The position numbers and the translations under genes are program-made. From positions 1 to 16,103 of the forward strand of contig JAASTO010000039.1 in assembly GCA_021767245.1 (NCBI GenBank): DNA of 16,103 nucleotides, read 5' to 3'. Origin of the DNA: Balneolaceae bacterium (GTDB lineage Bacteria > Bacteroidota > Rhodothermia > Balneolales > Balneolaceae). The notes under the pieces were generated by a model. That model was not told the origin of the DNA. It made no database searches and saw nothing but the letters and a program-made list of their open reading frames with translations. Of the stretch, positions 1 to 8,244 are shown piece by piece. Positions within the stretch are counted from its first letter, which is position 1, and each line of letters opens with the position of its first letter.

Positions 1-58
1 TATGCTTACTTCAATTAGCGATTACATAATATCCAAAACAGCTTATTATTTCTCATTG

Positions 59-2698
59 ATGCAACGTCTTACAAATTTCTTAATTACTTTTTTCATTTTA
101 AGTTTTGTCGCCGCCTGTTCTTCCCTTCCTGAAAATGAATGGTACAAGCTGATACCTGAAAATTCCACCTTTTTGGTTGTACCTGATGATGGAGTAAATG
201 TACAGGATATTCTCACCAAAGAGTATGCATCATTCCTCGATGATATGACTCCTTCAGGTATTCAACAGATCGCCGGGTTGGGAGAAAACCTTGATTCACA
301 GCTTACTCTAAAGGCCCTCGTTTTAAACCCGGTTACTTCTACTGATTCTGAATTGCTTTACATTATTGATTTCAGTGACAGAGACCTTAATGACTGGGCC
401 TCAAACTTTTATCAGCCGTTTACACAAAACAATTATCAGTTCAACGAAACCGTCATTCATCGTTTATTTTTTAACAGGGATGAATTGTATGCCGCTCAGG
501 TTAATGGCAACCTGATCTTATCAAGATCCAGCCTATTGGTTGAGAACGCTATACGAAGTTACGCGGGGCTCTCTCCTGCTATCTCACTTGATTCTGAACC
601 ACCAAGCAACTCACTGGTTCTCAATACTCCAAAGCTCGATAAATGGATCGAACAATATGCACAGGTGAGCAGCCGCCCCGGCCTTCTTAACTCTTTTGAA
701 GGAACGGCTCCAACAATTATCAACACTCAATTTGTTGAAGATACCACAGCGAATGTTCAACTGTCCGGCACCATCCCCTTAACGGATTCTCGTTCTATCC
801 TGGTGGATGCTTTTTCATTCGAAAACAAACCCATCACTTTAGACCGACATATTGCAAGTAATGTAGCCTCCTTTGCGATCATGCGCCTCCCGGTGGTTTC
901 TGTGCCTGCCGAGCCTGAAGAAGCTTTCATGACTCCCCTGGATTCTCTGTTGACAAATAATGTGGATCTGTATCAGGAAATAGCTGCTACCTTGTCTTCA
1001 GAATTTGCCTTCGAATCATTTCCTGAATCCGGTCTACTGGAAGAAGGAGAGTATTTATTTATGCGTAAGGTCAGCAACCTGGGTAAACTGCGTCAGGAAT
1101 TGTTTGAACTGAATAATGAGGGTTTTGTAGATCGTCAGGACAATACCTATCAGATCAGCAGTCAGGTATTTGGTGAATTGATCGGCTCAGAATTAAGTAA
1201 CCTGCGCGATTTCTACCTGGCCTTTTCCGGGGATGTCGTGGTAATCGCTAAGCGTAAAGGATTGGCTGAAAGCGTCAATTCTGACCGCATACGGCGACGG
1301 GTGATCTATTATGAAGATACTTACTCTGAGATGAGGGATCAGCTTCCTGAAGCTATCAGTGGATTGGTATGGACCGACTCAAACGAGTTTTTGAAGTATA
1401 TTACCCCTTATCTTAAGCCTGAGCACACAGCCGGTGCTGTACTAAGCCGGTTTGATATTACAGCTATGGCATTTACCACAGGTAACAGTACTGTAGATTT
1501 CACTCTAAATACCTTCTCCAAGGAGGGTTCCAGCGTTCCTTACGAAGAATTGTGGGTGGTACCATTATCGAATTACGACCTAAGTGGCACCCCGGTGTTG
1601 GGTGACCTGGTGGGAAGTTCCGCTGATGAGATCGTTGTATCAACCCAAAACGGGCGTGTTTTGGCTCTTGCCATGGATGGCACCATTGCAATGGAAACTT
1701 CCACAGAAGGGCTGGAGCCGGTCGGCAGCCCTGTTTTATACGACTGGTATGGGAACAACCAACAGGTTGTGCTTCAGGCAGCCGGTTCAAAGATCTTTGC
1801 CTGGAATGAAACCGGAGAACTGCTTCCGCGTTTCCCTATTGATATGAACGAACAGATATCAGCCCCAATTCTTGTGCAGGATATTTTAAGAAACGGTGTT
1901 CCTGAAATTGTCGTAGCAACTCAAGACCGTAAAGTCCATGTATTGGATGGCCGTGGAGATAACGTACGTGGCTGGCCACAAAACACAAATACCATAGTAA
2001 ACACTAAACCGGTATTCAGTTTGGTGAATGACACCTGGTCGGTTTGGGCATTTTCTGAAAATACCCTGCACAGCTGGTTGCGCAACGGGAACGCCCGTCC
2101 GGGTTACCCTCAATTCATTAATGCTCCCTTTAGCGGGTCGCCCATTTTATACAAAGATCAGATCATTGCCGGTGCAGCTGATGGAAATATCTATTCTATT
2201 GGCACCAACCCGATCTTCTCAGATTCATTAGCCTCAGTAGTTTCTGATGATTCTGTCGGCATCAGGTCTTTGTATGTAGCTAATAACGAGATCTCTTCGG
2301 TTCAGATACAGCCTAATGTACTGCTTAAGGATTCAACGGACTTTTTTAATGAAGATCTTCTTGTGACTCAAAGCACGAACGGTTCACTCTTTTTATATAA
2401 CAATAGCGGTAAACTGAGATATACAAAGAGCCTGGGTCAACCGGCCTCAGATACTTTTTCGCCTATCATTACAGATATCAATGCTGATCTGAACAGAGAA
2501 GTTCTGGCCTTAGCTGAGTTTGGCCGCTTGTTTGCGTGGGAGATCCTCACGGATAAGCGACTGTTCAATCTTCCAACTTCCGGAATGAAACATGCCTTGA
2601 TCACGGATATAAACGGTGATGGGCTGAAAGAACTGATCGCACAAACGCGGGAAGGCTTACGCTGCTGGACCATCAACAAACAGGTTAAAGAAGAGTAG
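59..2698 (+). CDS. Predicted lipoprotein with DUF3352-like N-terminal region and C-terminal FG-GAP-like beta-propeller
   Basis: The protein is about 879 residues when started at the ATG at 59. This start is preferred over the ATG at 2 because it begins directly with a lipoprotein signal: a basic MQR start, a hydrophobic stretch (residues 7-17) and the lipobox VAAC with Cys20. It is therefore probably anchored in a membrane by a lipidated cysteine. Residues about 25-490 resemble poorly characterised DUF3352-type proteins ('PENSTFLVVPDDG' near the start); this match is weak and from memory. From about residue 495 to the end, repeated short beta-strand units look like a PQQ/FG-GAP propeller (STQNGRVLALAMDG, ATQDRKVHVLDGRG). 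The last unit contains DINGDGLKEL, a calcium-binding DxNxDG FG-GAP loop. There is no C-terminal sorting domain. The gene is alone on its strand and its upstream context is cut off by the window edge. Function is unknown; a structural or adhesive role at the surface is inference. Confidence 0.82.
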   Translation: MQRLTNFLITFFILSFVAACSSLPENEWYKLIPENSTFLVVPDDGVNVQDILTKEYASFLDDMTPSGIQQIAGLGENLDSQLTLKALVLNPVTSTDSELLYIIDFSDRDLNDWASNFYQPFTQNNYQFNETVIHRLFFNRDELYAAQVNGNLILSRSSLLVENAIRSYAGLSPAISLDSEPPSNSLVLNTPKLDKWIEQYAQVSSRPGLLNSFEGTAPTIINTQFVEDTTANVQLSGTIPLTDSRSILVDAFSFENKPITLDRHIASNVASFAIMRLPVVSVPAEPEEAFMTPLDSLLTNNVDLYQEIAATLSSEFAFESFPESGLLEEGEYLFMRKVSNLGKLRQELFELNNEGFVDRQDNTYQISSQVFGELIGSELSNLRDFYLAFSGDVVVIAKRKGLAESVNSDRIRRRVIYYEDTYSEMRDQLPEAISGLVWTDSNEFLKYITPYLKPEHTAGAVLSRFDITAMAFTTGNSTVDFTLNTFSKEGSSVPYEELWVVPLSNYDLSGTPVLGDLVGSSADEIVVSTQNGRVLALAMDGTIAMETSTEGLEPVGSPVLYDWYGNNQQVVLQAAGSKIFAWNETGELLPRFPIDMNEQISAPILVQDILRNGVPEIVVATQDRKVHVLDGRGDNVRGWPQNTNTIVNTKPVFSLVNDTWSVWAFSENTLHSWLRNGNARPGYPQFINAPFSGSPILYKDQIIAGAADGNIYSIGTNPIFSDSLASVVSDDSVGIRSLYVANNEISSVQIQPNVLLKDSTDFFNEDLLVTQSTNGSLFLYNNSGKLRYTKSLGQPASDTFSPIITDINADLNREVLALAEFGRLFAWEILTDKRLFNLPTSGMKHALITDINGDGLKELIAQTREGLRCWTINKQVKEE

Positions 2699-2704
2699 AA
2701 AGGT

Positions 2705-2723
2705 TACTCAGATTTACTGAGTA
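2705..2723. other. Hairpin between convergent genes, possible weak terminator
   Basis: A perfect 7-bp inverted repeat, TACTCAG / CTGAGTA, with a 5-base loop lies 7 bases after the stop of the plus-strand lipoprotein gene and 27 bases before the end of the convergent SDR gene. No run of T follows on either strand, so it is not a classical intrinsic terminator. It may still mark the 3' ends of both transcripts. Confidence 0.35.
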
Positions 2724-2749
2724 TTCGGACGATTACTTACTCAATTCAG

Positions 2750-3646
2750 TTACAGGATATCAGCCAGGGCTTCTTCCAGTTCCTCAAAGCGAAACTCAAA
2801 CCCGTTTACTTGTAACTTTTTGGGTTGCATTCGGATGCTGTCTGTTACCGGTTTAGCGGCTTCACCCAGAATGATATCCAGAGCAAATTTTGGTACCCGA
2901 AACAGGGATGGCCTTCTCATAATATCTCCCAATACCGCAGAAAATTTGTTCATGGTAACCGGGTTCGGCGATCCAACATTATAAGCACCGTTGATCTCAC
3001 TGTTTTGCAAGGGAAAGATGATCGCCTTACAAAGGTCTGTTCTGTGAACCCAGCTCATATACTGTTCGCCGTTTCCAATGGGTCCCCCCACAAAGAATTG
3101 AAAAGCAGGTATCATTTTTTCCAAAGCTCCTCCTCCTTTTTCGAGAACGATACCGATCCTTGGATTGGCAACCCTGATTCCCAAATCCAGAGCATTATGC
3201 GATGCTTTTTCCCATTCCACACATACCTGTGCCAAAAAATCATCGGAAGCAGGATCGTCTTCTGTTAGTATATCCTCTCCTCTATTACCATAATATCCTG
3301 AGGCCGAGGCTGAAACGAACACTTTAGGTCGTTTTTTGGCTTTTTCCATTGCCTCTACCAACCGCTCTGTGGTTTTAACGCGGCTATCCATGATCCGCTT
3401 TTTAATCTCATCTGTCCAGCGCTGCCCAAATATACTTTCGCCGGCAAGATTAATAACCGCATCCACATCTTCCATTTCCGATACCAGGTCATCTTCCCAT
3501 GATATGAATCGCTGATTCTGAGCGTTTTCATCCTCATATTTCTTTGGGCTTCTGGTGATGATCACAAGGTGGTGCCCTTCTTTAAGAAGCATGGTTCTTA
3601 GCTCGTTGCCTACAAATCCGGTTCCACCGGTGATAAGAATATTCAT
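2750..3646 (-). CDS. TIGR01777 family SDR protein (SDR39U1/YfcH-like putative epimerase)
   Basis: This 298-residue protein belongs to the atypical short-chain dehydrogenase group represented by E. coli YfcH and human SDR39U1. The N-terminal nucleotide-binding loop is GGTGFVG (residues 7-13). VINLAGESIFGQRW and SASASGYYG, with the YG of the active-site region, are hallmark segments of this family. The C-terminal ~50 residues (ending FEFRFEELEEALADIL) match the DUF1731 tail that defines the family. The length is normal. The family is annotated as a sugar-nucleotide epimerase, but to my knowledge the physiological substrate is not established. The start ATG at 3646 has no clear Shine-Dalgarno. 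It is the last gene of the minus-strand block, 51 bp after the epimerase gene, so it could be transcribed with the operon or from its own promoter in that gap. Confidence 0.9.
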   Translation of the reverse strand: MNILITGGTGFVGNELRTMLLKEGHHLVIITRSPKKYEDENAQNQRFISWEDDLVSEMEDVDAVINLAGESIFGQRWTDEIKKRIMDSRVKTTERLVEAMEKAKKRPKVFVSASASGYYGNRGEDILTEDDPASDDFLAQVCVEWEKASHNALDLGIRVANPRIGIVLEKGGGALEKMIPAFQFFVGGPIGNGEQYMSWVHRTDLCKAIIFPLQNSEINGAYNVGSPNPVTMNKFSAVLGDIMRRPSLFRVPKFALDIILGEAAKPVTDSIRMQPKKLQVNGFEFRFEELEEALADIL

Positions 3647-3684
3647 TTTGTATCAATTAATTTTTGATTGGCATTTATATAACC

Positions 3685-3701
3685 GTAAGAATGGCTCTTA
3701 C
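3685..3701 (-). other. Small hairpin spanning the stop codon of the epimerase gene
   Basis: GTAAGA / TCTTAC is a perfect 6-bp inverted repeat around a 5-base loop, and it includes the TAA stop of the upstream dipeptide epimerase gene. It sits at the start of the only sizeable gap (51 bp) within the lower half of the operon. There is no T-tract after it, so any effect would be attenuation or mRNA 3'-end protection rather than strong termination. Confidence 0.25.
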
Positions 3702-4729
3702 CATTCATAATGCACTCCAAAACCCGGTTCATCCGATAATATGATCCGCGATTTTTCATCAAGTAAAAGACCTGTAAATACATCATTCGAAATTAGCAGG
3801 TGACCATCCAGATCAACATATTTGGCCTCAAGCCCCAAAAGAGCCCCTGCTGCATTAGCAAGAGAACTTTCGATCATACATCCGATCATAATATCCAGTC
3901 CCAGTTTCTTTGCCTGAGTGATCGTTTGCCTCGCTTTATGGAGGCTTCCGATCTTCATCAGCTTGATATTAATGACGTCAAATGCTTGTGCTATGGCTTC
4001 CAGGTCCTCAGTTCCGGTAAAACTTTCATCTGCAGCGAGTGGCAACGGTGACCATTTTTTCAGTTCCTGCATTTTTTTAATCTCTGAGGAGGGCATTGGT
4101 TGCTCGATCAGTTCTACATTTTGAGTGGATAGAAACTCGATCTCACTTTTCGCCTGCTTCAATGTTTTCCAGCCCTCATTAGCATCAACTCTTAAAGGCT
4201 TATCTGTCACTTCCCGAATGGCTTTTATGATCTCACGGTCGTTATCTGTTCCTAATTTGATCTTGTAGATTGGATATTGACCGGCCGCTTCAATTTTCTT
4301 TTGCATCCGTTCCGGGGTGTCAATACCAATGGTATAAGATGTTATTGGGCCAACAGGGGAGTCATATCCCCACAATTTCCATAATGGTTTCCCTCTGGAT
4401 TTCCCCCACCAATCGAGCCACACCATTTCTACGGCTGCCATGGCTGAGTAAATTTTTGGCAAATCGAGTTTTTCAAGTTTGGGCAGGATCTCAGAAATAT
4501 GGGTCAATTCTTTGAAGAAATCCTTTGGGAGGGATTCGAAAAATTGACTTACGTCTTCAGCAGTTTCCTCGTATCGGGCATTAGGGCCGGCTTCACCATA
4601 ACCGGTGATGCCATCCTTTCGGATCGTAAAAAAAACGTTATGAACCTCTGATTTTGAACCTCGTGCAATGGTAAATACCTCTTTTAGTTTAAGCGGTATG
4701 ATCTTCCACGAAAAGTCAAAAGATGACAT
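3698..4729 (-). CDS. Dipeptide epimerase (L-Ala-D/L-Glu epimerase, enolase superfamily)
   Basis: This 343-residue member of the mandelate racemase/muconate-lactonising group most likely interconverts L-Ala-D-Glu and L-Ala-L-Glu, which lets the cell recycle murein peptides in the cytoplasm. The active-site set is complete: the KxK motif at K156-I-K158, metal ligands D182 (in VDANEGW), E209 (in LIEQP) and D234 (in AADES), and the opposite catalytic lysine K256 (NIKLMKIG). The segment MIGCMIESS near 281 and VDLDGH near 305 are typical of dipeptide epimerases. Substrate within the dipeptide class cannot be read from the sequence. I chose the ATG at 4729; a TTG two codons upstream is possible. The start lies inside the end of cdsA (14-bp overlap in another frame), which implies translational coupling. 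A weak AGGA lies about ten bases upstream. Confidence 0.9.
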   Translation of the reverse strand: MSSFDFSWKIIPLKLKEVFTIARGSKSEVHNVFFTIRKDGITGYGEAGPNARYEETAEDVSQFFESLPKDFFKELTHISEILPKLEKLDLPKIYSAMAAVEMVWLDWWGKSRGKPLWKLWGYDSPVGPITSYTIGIDTPERMQKKIEAAGQYPIYKIKLGTDNDREIIKAIREVTDKPLRVDANEGWKTLKQAKSEIEFLSTQNVELIEQPMPSSEIKKMQELKKWSPLPLAADESFTGTEDLEAIAQAFDVINIKLMKIGSLHKARQTITQAKKLGLDIMIGCMIESSLANAAGALLGLEAKYVDLDGHLLISNDVFTGLLLDEKSRIILSDEPGFGVHYEW

Positions 4730-5537
4730 AATCAAAATCCTGAATAAGCTTTATATATACATACACAGCAGGTGCAGCAAGAATAACGGCATCAAAACGG
4801 TCAAAAAAACCACCATGACCCGGAAGCAAATTAGAAGAATCCTTAACCCCTGCCTTTCGCTTGATCTTGCTTTCGATCAGGTCACCAAATGGACCAAAAG
4901 TTCCTACCAGCAACACCAAAGGAAGTGCGAGTATCAGGGTAAGTGTGGTTTCGATGGGAATGGTTTTCAGAGCGATCACCAATCCTACAAAACATCCCAG
5001 ATAACCGGAGAAGAAACCCTCCCAGGTTTTATTGGGACTGATACTTGGTGCCAGTTTGTGCTTTCCAAAATTCTTACCACCAAAGTAGGCAAATACATCT
5101 CCGCCCCAGATCATTAGCATGGTGGCTATTGTAAGAACAAAACCTGTCTCGTTCGAACCGGTATCACGGATCAACATCAGGCTTAGCATCCCTATTGGAG
5201 CATATAATCCGGCAAAGAACGAGGTACTTAACTGACTGATACATTCTTCATTTTCACGAAAAGTTTGTACCGCAATAAAGATCAAAAAGATGCTCAACCC
5301 GATTTCGAAAGCATATGGAAGCACCGGGTACAGCATAATCCATAATCCAATCGTATATGGGAAATATTGATCGGTTGGGAGGCCTGCACCATCCATTAAC
5401 CGTATGACTTCCTGCTGAATGAAATAACCGATCAAAATAACGAAGGCTTTAAAATACCATCCACCTATCCAGGTAAGAAATATGAATAGTATCGCCGCCG
5501 GAGTTGCAAACAAGATTCGTTTTGTGAGTTCACTCAA
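4716..5537 (-). CDS. cdsA: Phosphatidate cytidylyltransferase (CDP-diglyceride synthase)
   Basis: The enzyme makes CDP-diacylglycerol from CTP and phosphatidic acid, the branch point to all bacterial phospholipids, in the inner membrane. The 273-residue protein is mostly hydrophobic helices, as expected. Residues 223-249 carry the full family signature, S-x-I-K-R followed by K-D, then PGHGGFFDRFD with the catalytic/metal-binding Asp residues. GGDVFAYFGGKNFGKH (145-160) and the SPNKTWEG segment (167-174) are also conserved. The start is TTG at 5537, the only usable in-frame start before the first membrane helix; GGGGAG lies a good distance upstream. The stop of the DUF2007 gene is 3 bp upstream. 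The 3' end overlaps the epimerase start by 14 bp, so the gene is embedded in an operon. Confidence 0.97.
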   Translation of the reverse strand: MSELTKRILFATPAAILFIFLTWIGGWYFKAFVILIGYFIQQEVIRLMDGAGLPTDQYFPYTIGLWIMLYPVLPYAFEIGLSIFLIFIAVQTFRENEECISQLSTSFFAGLYAPIGMLSLMLIRDTGSNETGFVLTIATMLMIWGGDVFAYFGGKNFGKHKLAPSISPNKTWEGFFSGYLGCFVGLVIALKTIPIETTLTLILALPLVLLVGTFGPFGDLIESKIKRKAGVKDSSNLLPGHGGFFDRFDAVILAAPAVYVYIKLIQDFDYVIF

Positions 5538-5540
5538 AGC

Positions 5541-5831
5541 CTACTCCCCGGTATCATTCTCCGGGTTGAAATCCGGATTTTCTTCTTCAAGTTCTTTTAA
5601 GGCCTTTATGGCTTTTTCCTTGTAATCAACAGGTACATACAAATACACAAGGGCCATTTCCCCCACCGTTAAACTATAGGCAGAATCACGCTTGGATAGA
5701 ATGTTTGAAGGAATCTTAAGATTTGAGAGGTAGTTCTTGGCCATCTCCACTTCCAGATCAGTGCTTGCCTCCATCACACATACCCAGTTATCAATGTCGT
5801 TAGGTTTTGGGGCGTCAGAGAAAAATCCCAT
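5541..5831 (-). CDS. DUF2007 domain protein (putative signal-transducing protein)
   Basis: This 96-residue soluble protein begins with a short leader (MGFFSDAPKPNDIDNW), then a DUF2007-type alpha/beta domain from about residue 17 to 80. Typical elements are WVCVMEASTDLEVEMAKNYLSNLKIPS in outline and the later VYLYVPVDYKEKAIKAL, which correspond to the strand-helix-strand pattern of the family. The tail (ELEEENPDFNPENDTGE) is acidic. The Pfam name calls it a putative signal transducer related in fold to GlnB-type or ACT-like domains, but no ligand or partner is known. Its ATG overlaps the TAA stop of the CPBP protease gene by one base (TAATG), and its stop is 3 bp before cdsA. Both suggest coupled translation and a possible role tied to these membrane proteins. 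Confidence 0.8.
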   Translation of the reverse strand: MGFFSDAPKPNDIDNWVCVMEASTDLEVEMAKNYLSNLKIPSNILSKRDSAYSLTVGEMALVYLYVPVDYKEKAIKALKELEEENPDFNPENDTGE

Positions 5832-6775
5832 TATTCGGCTCCTTTAATTTTGATCTGATGTAGATAGTATAATAAAAATGTGGTAGCCGCCACACTCAGA
5901 ATGACCATCAGGATCGGAATATCCATTTCAGGTGACACCTGCTGATCCAGCATTTCAGGATAGTAGCTGCTGGCAATGACCTGCCCCCCATTGTTGACAA
6001 AATGAGCCACCATGGCCGGTATTAGACTGTCTGATACATAGGTCAGATAGGCTAAAAATATTCCCAAGGTCGCCAATGGTACGATGTTGGATATCTGCAA
6101 ATGATAGGCTCCAAACAAAGCACCGGATATCAGTATAGCTGCTGTAATACCCCAGCTTTTTTCCAGTGCCCGCTGTACGTAACCCCGGTACATGATCTCT
6201 TCACAAATTGCGGGTACCACTCCAATGTGAAATACTCCCAACAAAAGTGCATTGTCAGACTTCAGGAAGGTGGTGATCATTTCAGCCATCGTTTCCTGCA
6301 TTTCGGCCATCACATCAGGTACAGGGACAAAAGAGTTCAACCATCCGAGGAACAAGATAGTAGGTTGAGCAACCACAAATAATATGGCACCTACTAACGT
6401 AACATGCCAAACATTAGCTGAGAGCTTTAAACGAAGAAATTCCTTTCGTTCCCCTTTCACAGCATGCAATTTTACAAGCAGTAAAGTAGCCAAAGCCATG
6501 ATCAGAATCTGACCGAATGAATTTGCAAGAAACAGGATATCAAAATTTGATGACAGGTTTTCCATCATCACATTTGGATCCAGATCATCGGTTGTAAGTA
6601 AGATACCAAGTACCCCCACCACCGCACCAACTATATTGAATGCGATCAGGGCAATGAGTACCCAGCCGACTGCGACCGCCCAATGGGCAAAACCGTTACG
6701 TTCTACCCATGGAATGTCTTGCTGTTGTTGTGTTAGTTGTTGAAAATCTGTGCCTGAGTTTATGTTTTGATCCAT
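5831..6775 (-). CDS. CPBP family intramembrane glutamic endopeptidase (Abi/CAAX-type)
   Basis: This is a 314-residue polytopic membrane protein with about eight hydrophobic segments. All three motifs of the CPBP (CAAX protease and bacteriocin-processing, Rce1-like) family are intact: E192-E193-xxx-R197 in CEEIMYRGYVQRAL, F221-xxx-H225 in FGAYHLQ, and H258-xxx-N262 in AHFVNN. It is therefore probably catalytically competent. The N-terminal 25 residues are Gln-rich and cytoplasmic. Substrates of this family in bacteria are mostly unknown; some members mature bacteriocins or give self-immunity, but nothing here encodes a bacteriocin-like peptide. The gene follows the DUF4199-like gene by 5 bp and overlaps the DUF2007 gene by one base, so it acts within a lipid/membrane operon. 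This combination is the only clue to its job. Confidence 0.92.
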   Translation of the reverse strand: MDQNINSGTDFQQLTQQQQDIPWVERNGFAHWAVAVGWVLIALIAFNIVGAVVGVLGILLTTDDLDPNVMMENLSSNFDILFLANSFGQILIMALATLLLVKLHAVKGERKEFLRLKLSANVWHVTLVGAILFVVAQPTILFLGWLNSFVPVPDVMAEMQETMAEMITTFLKSDNALLLGVFHIGVVPAICEEIMYRGYVQRALEKSWGITAAILISGALFGAYHLQISNIVPLATLGIFLAYLTYVSDSLIPAMVAHFVNNGGQVIASSYYPEMLDQQVSPEMDIPILMVILSVAATTFLLYYLHQIKIKGAE

Positions 6776-6780
6776 TAATT

Positions 6781-7338
6781 TTATTCTTCAGAGGCGAATA
6801 TCTTAGCCCCGATCATTCCTGTGATTGCGTTTACGATGCCAAGTACAATAGCATTGATCAACACACCTAACGCTATTCCACCTAAAGATTGTTGCTGAGC
6901 TCTTGTCTGTTCCATGTTATCGATCGCATCATTCAGCTGAGCCTGTGGCATTCCGATCTGTTCCATGGAGTAGATCATATTTTCATAAAAGTTTTCCATC
7001 AGTGCCGGATCTATCATCATCCATAATTGGCTGATCACTGTTGCAAATATGGCTGCAACAGCCCCTGTGAGTAAACCTATAAGGGCTCCCTGCCCAATGG
7101 TAAAAGTTATATCAAAGGTCTTTGCATAATGCCTTGTCGCTATCACACCACCTACTAATCCAAACAAACAGGTTAGCGGTAATGTTAATCCCGAAACGAC
7201 CATCAGAGTCATTGAGGGTTCAGCTCCGGCCACATAATACATGAGTATGATTCCGAGTCCACCGGTTATAAGAGCTACCGTAAGAGCCCCGATCAGAACT
7301 GAGTTCCAATAACTTGGTGCTGTTTGTTCGTTATCCAT
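6781..7338 (-). CDS. DUF4199-like four-helix integral membrane protein
   Basis: The protein is about 185 residues with four hydrophobic segments: one near the N-terminus after SYWNSVLIGAL, a second around LTLPLTCLFGLVGGVIATRHY, a third around GQGALIGLLTGAVAAIFATV, and a last one near LGVLINAIVLGIVNAITGMI. Between helices three and four lies a ~45-residue loop (MIDPALMENFYENMIYSME and on) that looks amphipathic. This plan resembles DUF4199, a family common in Bacteroidota with no known function; the assignment is from memory and tentative. I prefer the ATG at 7338 (MDNEQTAP), 13 bp after the DUF2085 stop and preceded by GGAT. An ORF start at 7374/7371 would overlap the previous gene by about 20 bp without any Shine-Dalgarno. 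It lies in the middle of the membrane-gene run and is probably cotranscribed. Confidence 0.7.
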   Translation of the reverse strand: MDNEQTAPSYWNSVLIGALTVALITGGLGIILMYYVAGAEPSMTLMVVSGLTLPLTCLFGLVGGVIATRHYAKTFDITFTIGQGALIGLLTGAVAAIFATVISQLWMMIDPALMENFYENMIYSMEQIGMPQAQLNDAIDNMEQTRAQQQSLGGIALGVLINAIVLGIVNAITGMIGAKIFASEE

Positions 7339-7351
7339 ATTTGATCCGTTG

Positions 7352-7798
7352 TTAGTTTGAGAAAAATTCATCATTAAAAAGTAGTGCCACTGACAGGCCT
7401 AGCAATGTACCTAATGCCAGCCTTGTTTCAAGTGTATTCGACCATATGTCAAATAAGTTACCTGTTACATCGGCCAAATTTAAAATAATAAGTCCAATTA
7501 ACCATCCAATTTTCCATTTTAAGGAGATATTGATCCTTGAAAGAAATGGGAGTAGTAACCATCCTGCCATAAAAGCTCCATAAATACCGATGCATCGGCT
7601 GCATACCGCCATTGGCATTCCGGATAAGTGGTAAGAACGATCACCCAACTGATGGCACAGCAGGTCAAACCCATCATAAAGCCAATAAATTTGAGAGGCA
7701 TACTCGTGACCATAAAGTCCGGGACCAAGAGCCATGATGAAAAGCACAACAGCCGCCAAAGCCACAGAAATATATAGCTTTCTGTTTTGGAACTGCAT
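7352..7798 (-). CDS. DUF2085 family membrane protein
   Basis: This small membrane protein (148 residues from ATG 7798; 151 if the GTG at 7807 is used) has a signature segment of DUF2085: LLCHQLGDRSYHLSGMPMAVC followed by SRCIGIYGAF. The conserved Cys-His, Arg-Ser and Cys-x-x-Cys residues lie between the first and second hydrophobic helices. Such a Cys/His set could bind a metal or form disulphides, but no function is established for the family. Three to four helices are visible. ATG 7798 is preceded by GGTGA at a suitable distance, which favours it over GTG. The gene follows the thioesterase gene with a gap of only a few bases. Confidence 0.8.
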   Translation of the reverse strand: MQFQNRKLYISVALAAVVLFIMALGPGLYGHEYASQIYWLYDGFDLLCHQLGDRSYHLSGMPMAVCSRCIGIYGAFMAGWLLLPFLSRINISLKWKIGWLIGLIILNLADVTGNLFDIWSNTLETRLALGTLLGLSVALLFNDEFFSN

Positions 7799-7814
7799 GG
7801 GGTTCACCGAGTTA

Positions 7815-8240
7815 TTATTGAGTGATTTTGTTTATAAAATTCTCAGGGGCTCGGCATGGACGGCGACTCTCTGCATCCATGAAACACAGAGAAACTTCGC
7901 CTAAAATGTGAATACTGTCTGAGTCCTCAGTTGTTACCTCATAAAATGTCTGAAGCCTTACTGAGGGAACATCAAAGACCATCACCTTGATCTGCATTTT
8001 CTCGTCATAGAGGATCGGCATCTTATACTCGATCTCAGTATGAATGACAGGTAACATGACCCCCGATTCTTCCATTTCACGGTAAGACAATCCATAAGAA
8101 CGGATCATTTCAGTTCTTGCAACCTCAAAGTATTCCAGATAACGGCCATAATACACATAACCCATTCGGTCTGTCTCGCCATAACGGCTTCTGAGTTCGT
8201 GGGTATATTCTATGATCGGTTCTTTATCGGGAAACTTCAC
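7815..8240 (-). CDS. YbgC/FadM-type acyl-CoA thioesterase (hotdog fold, 4HBT)
   Basis: This is a 141-residue single-domain hotdog protein. The motif GETDRMGYVYYGRYLEYFEV (residues 21-40) followed by ART is the 4HBT/YbgC active-site loop and helix, with D24 as the expected catalytic residue. The His of E. coli YbgC (VVYH) is Tyr here (VYY), a form I recall in Bacteroidota homologues. Members hydrolyse acyl-CoA or acyl-ACP thioesters, and E. coli YbgC associates with phospholipid synthesis and the Tol-Pal locus. The start is GTG at 8240, the only sensible choice, 4 bp after the accA stop, with GGTGAAG about ten bases upstream inside accA. Placement directly behind accA and in the same operon as cdsA fits a role in acyl-chain supply or editing. 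Confidence 0.9.
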   Translation of the reverse strand: MKFPDKEPIIEYTHELRSRYGETDRMGYVYYGRYLEYFEVARTEMIRSYGLSYREMEESGVMLPVIHTEIEYKMPILYDEKMQIKVMVFDVPSVRLQTFYEVTTEDSDSIHILGEVSLCFMDAESRRPCRAPENFINKITQ

Positions 8241-8244
8241 TTAA

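Noticed and set aside
1500..1790. Open reading frames of 60-100 codons on the strand opposite the lipoprotein gene, and similar ones inside accA, cdsA and the epimerase gene
   Set aside because: They lie wholly within well-supported genes, have no recognisable domains, no ribosome binding sites and unnatural composition, so they are shadows.
2705..2723. Bidirectional intrinsic terminator between the lipoprotein and SDR genes
   Set aside because: The 7-bp hairpin is real, but no T-tract follows on either strand, so I kept it only as a low-confidence hairpin.
5831..6775. CPBP (Abi) protease as a sign of a bacteriocin or phage-defence locus
   Set aside because: No bacteriocin-like peptide, ABC exporter or defence partner is nearby. 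The neighbours are lipid-metabolism and unknown membrane genes, and CPBP proteins are common housekeeping membrane proteases.
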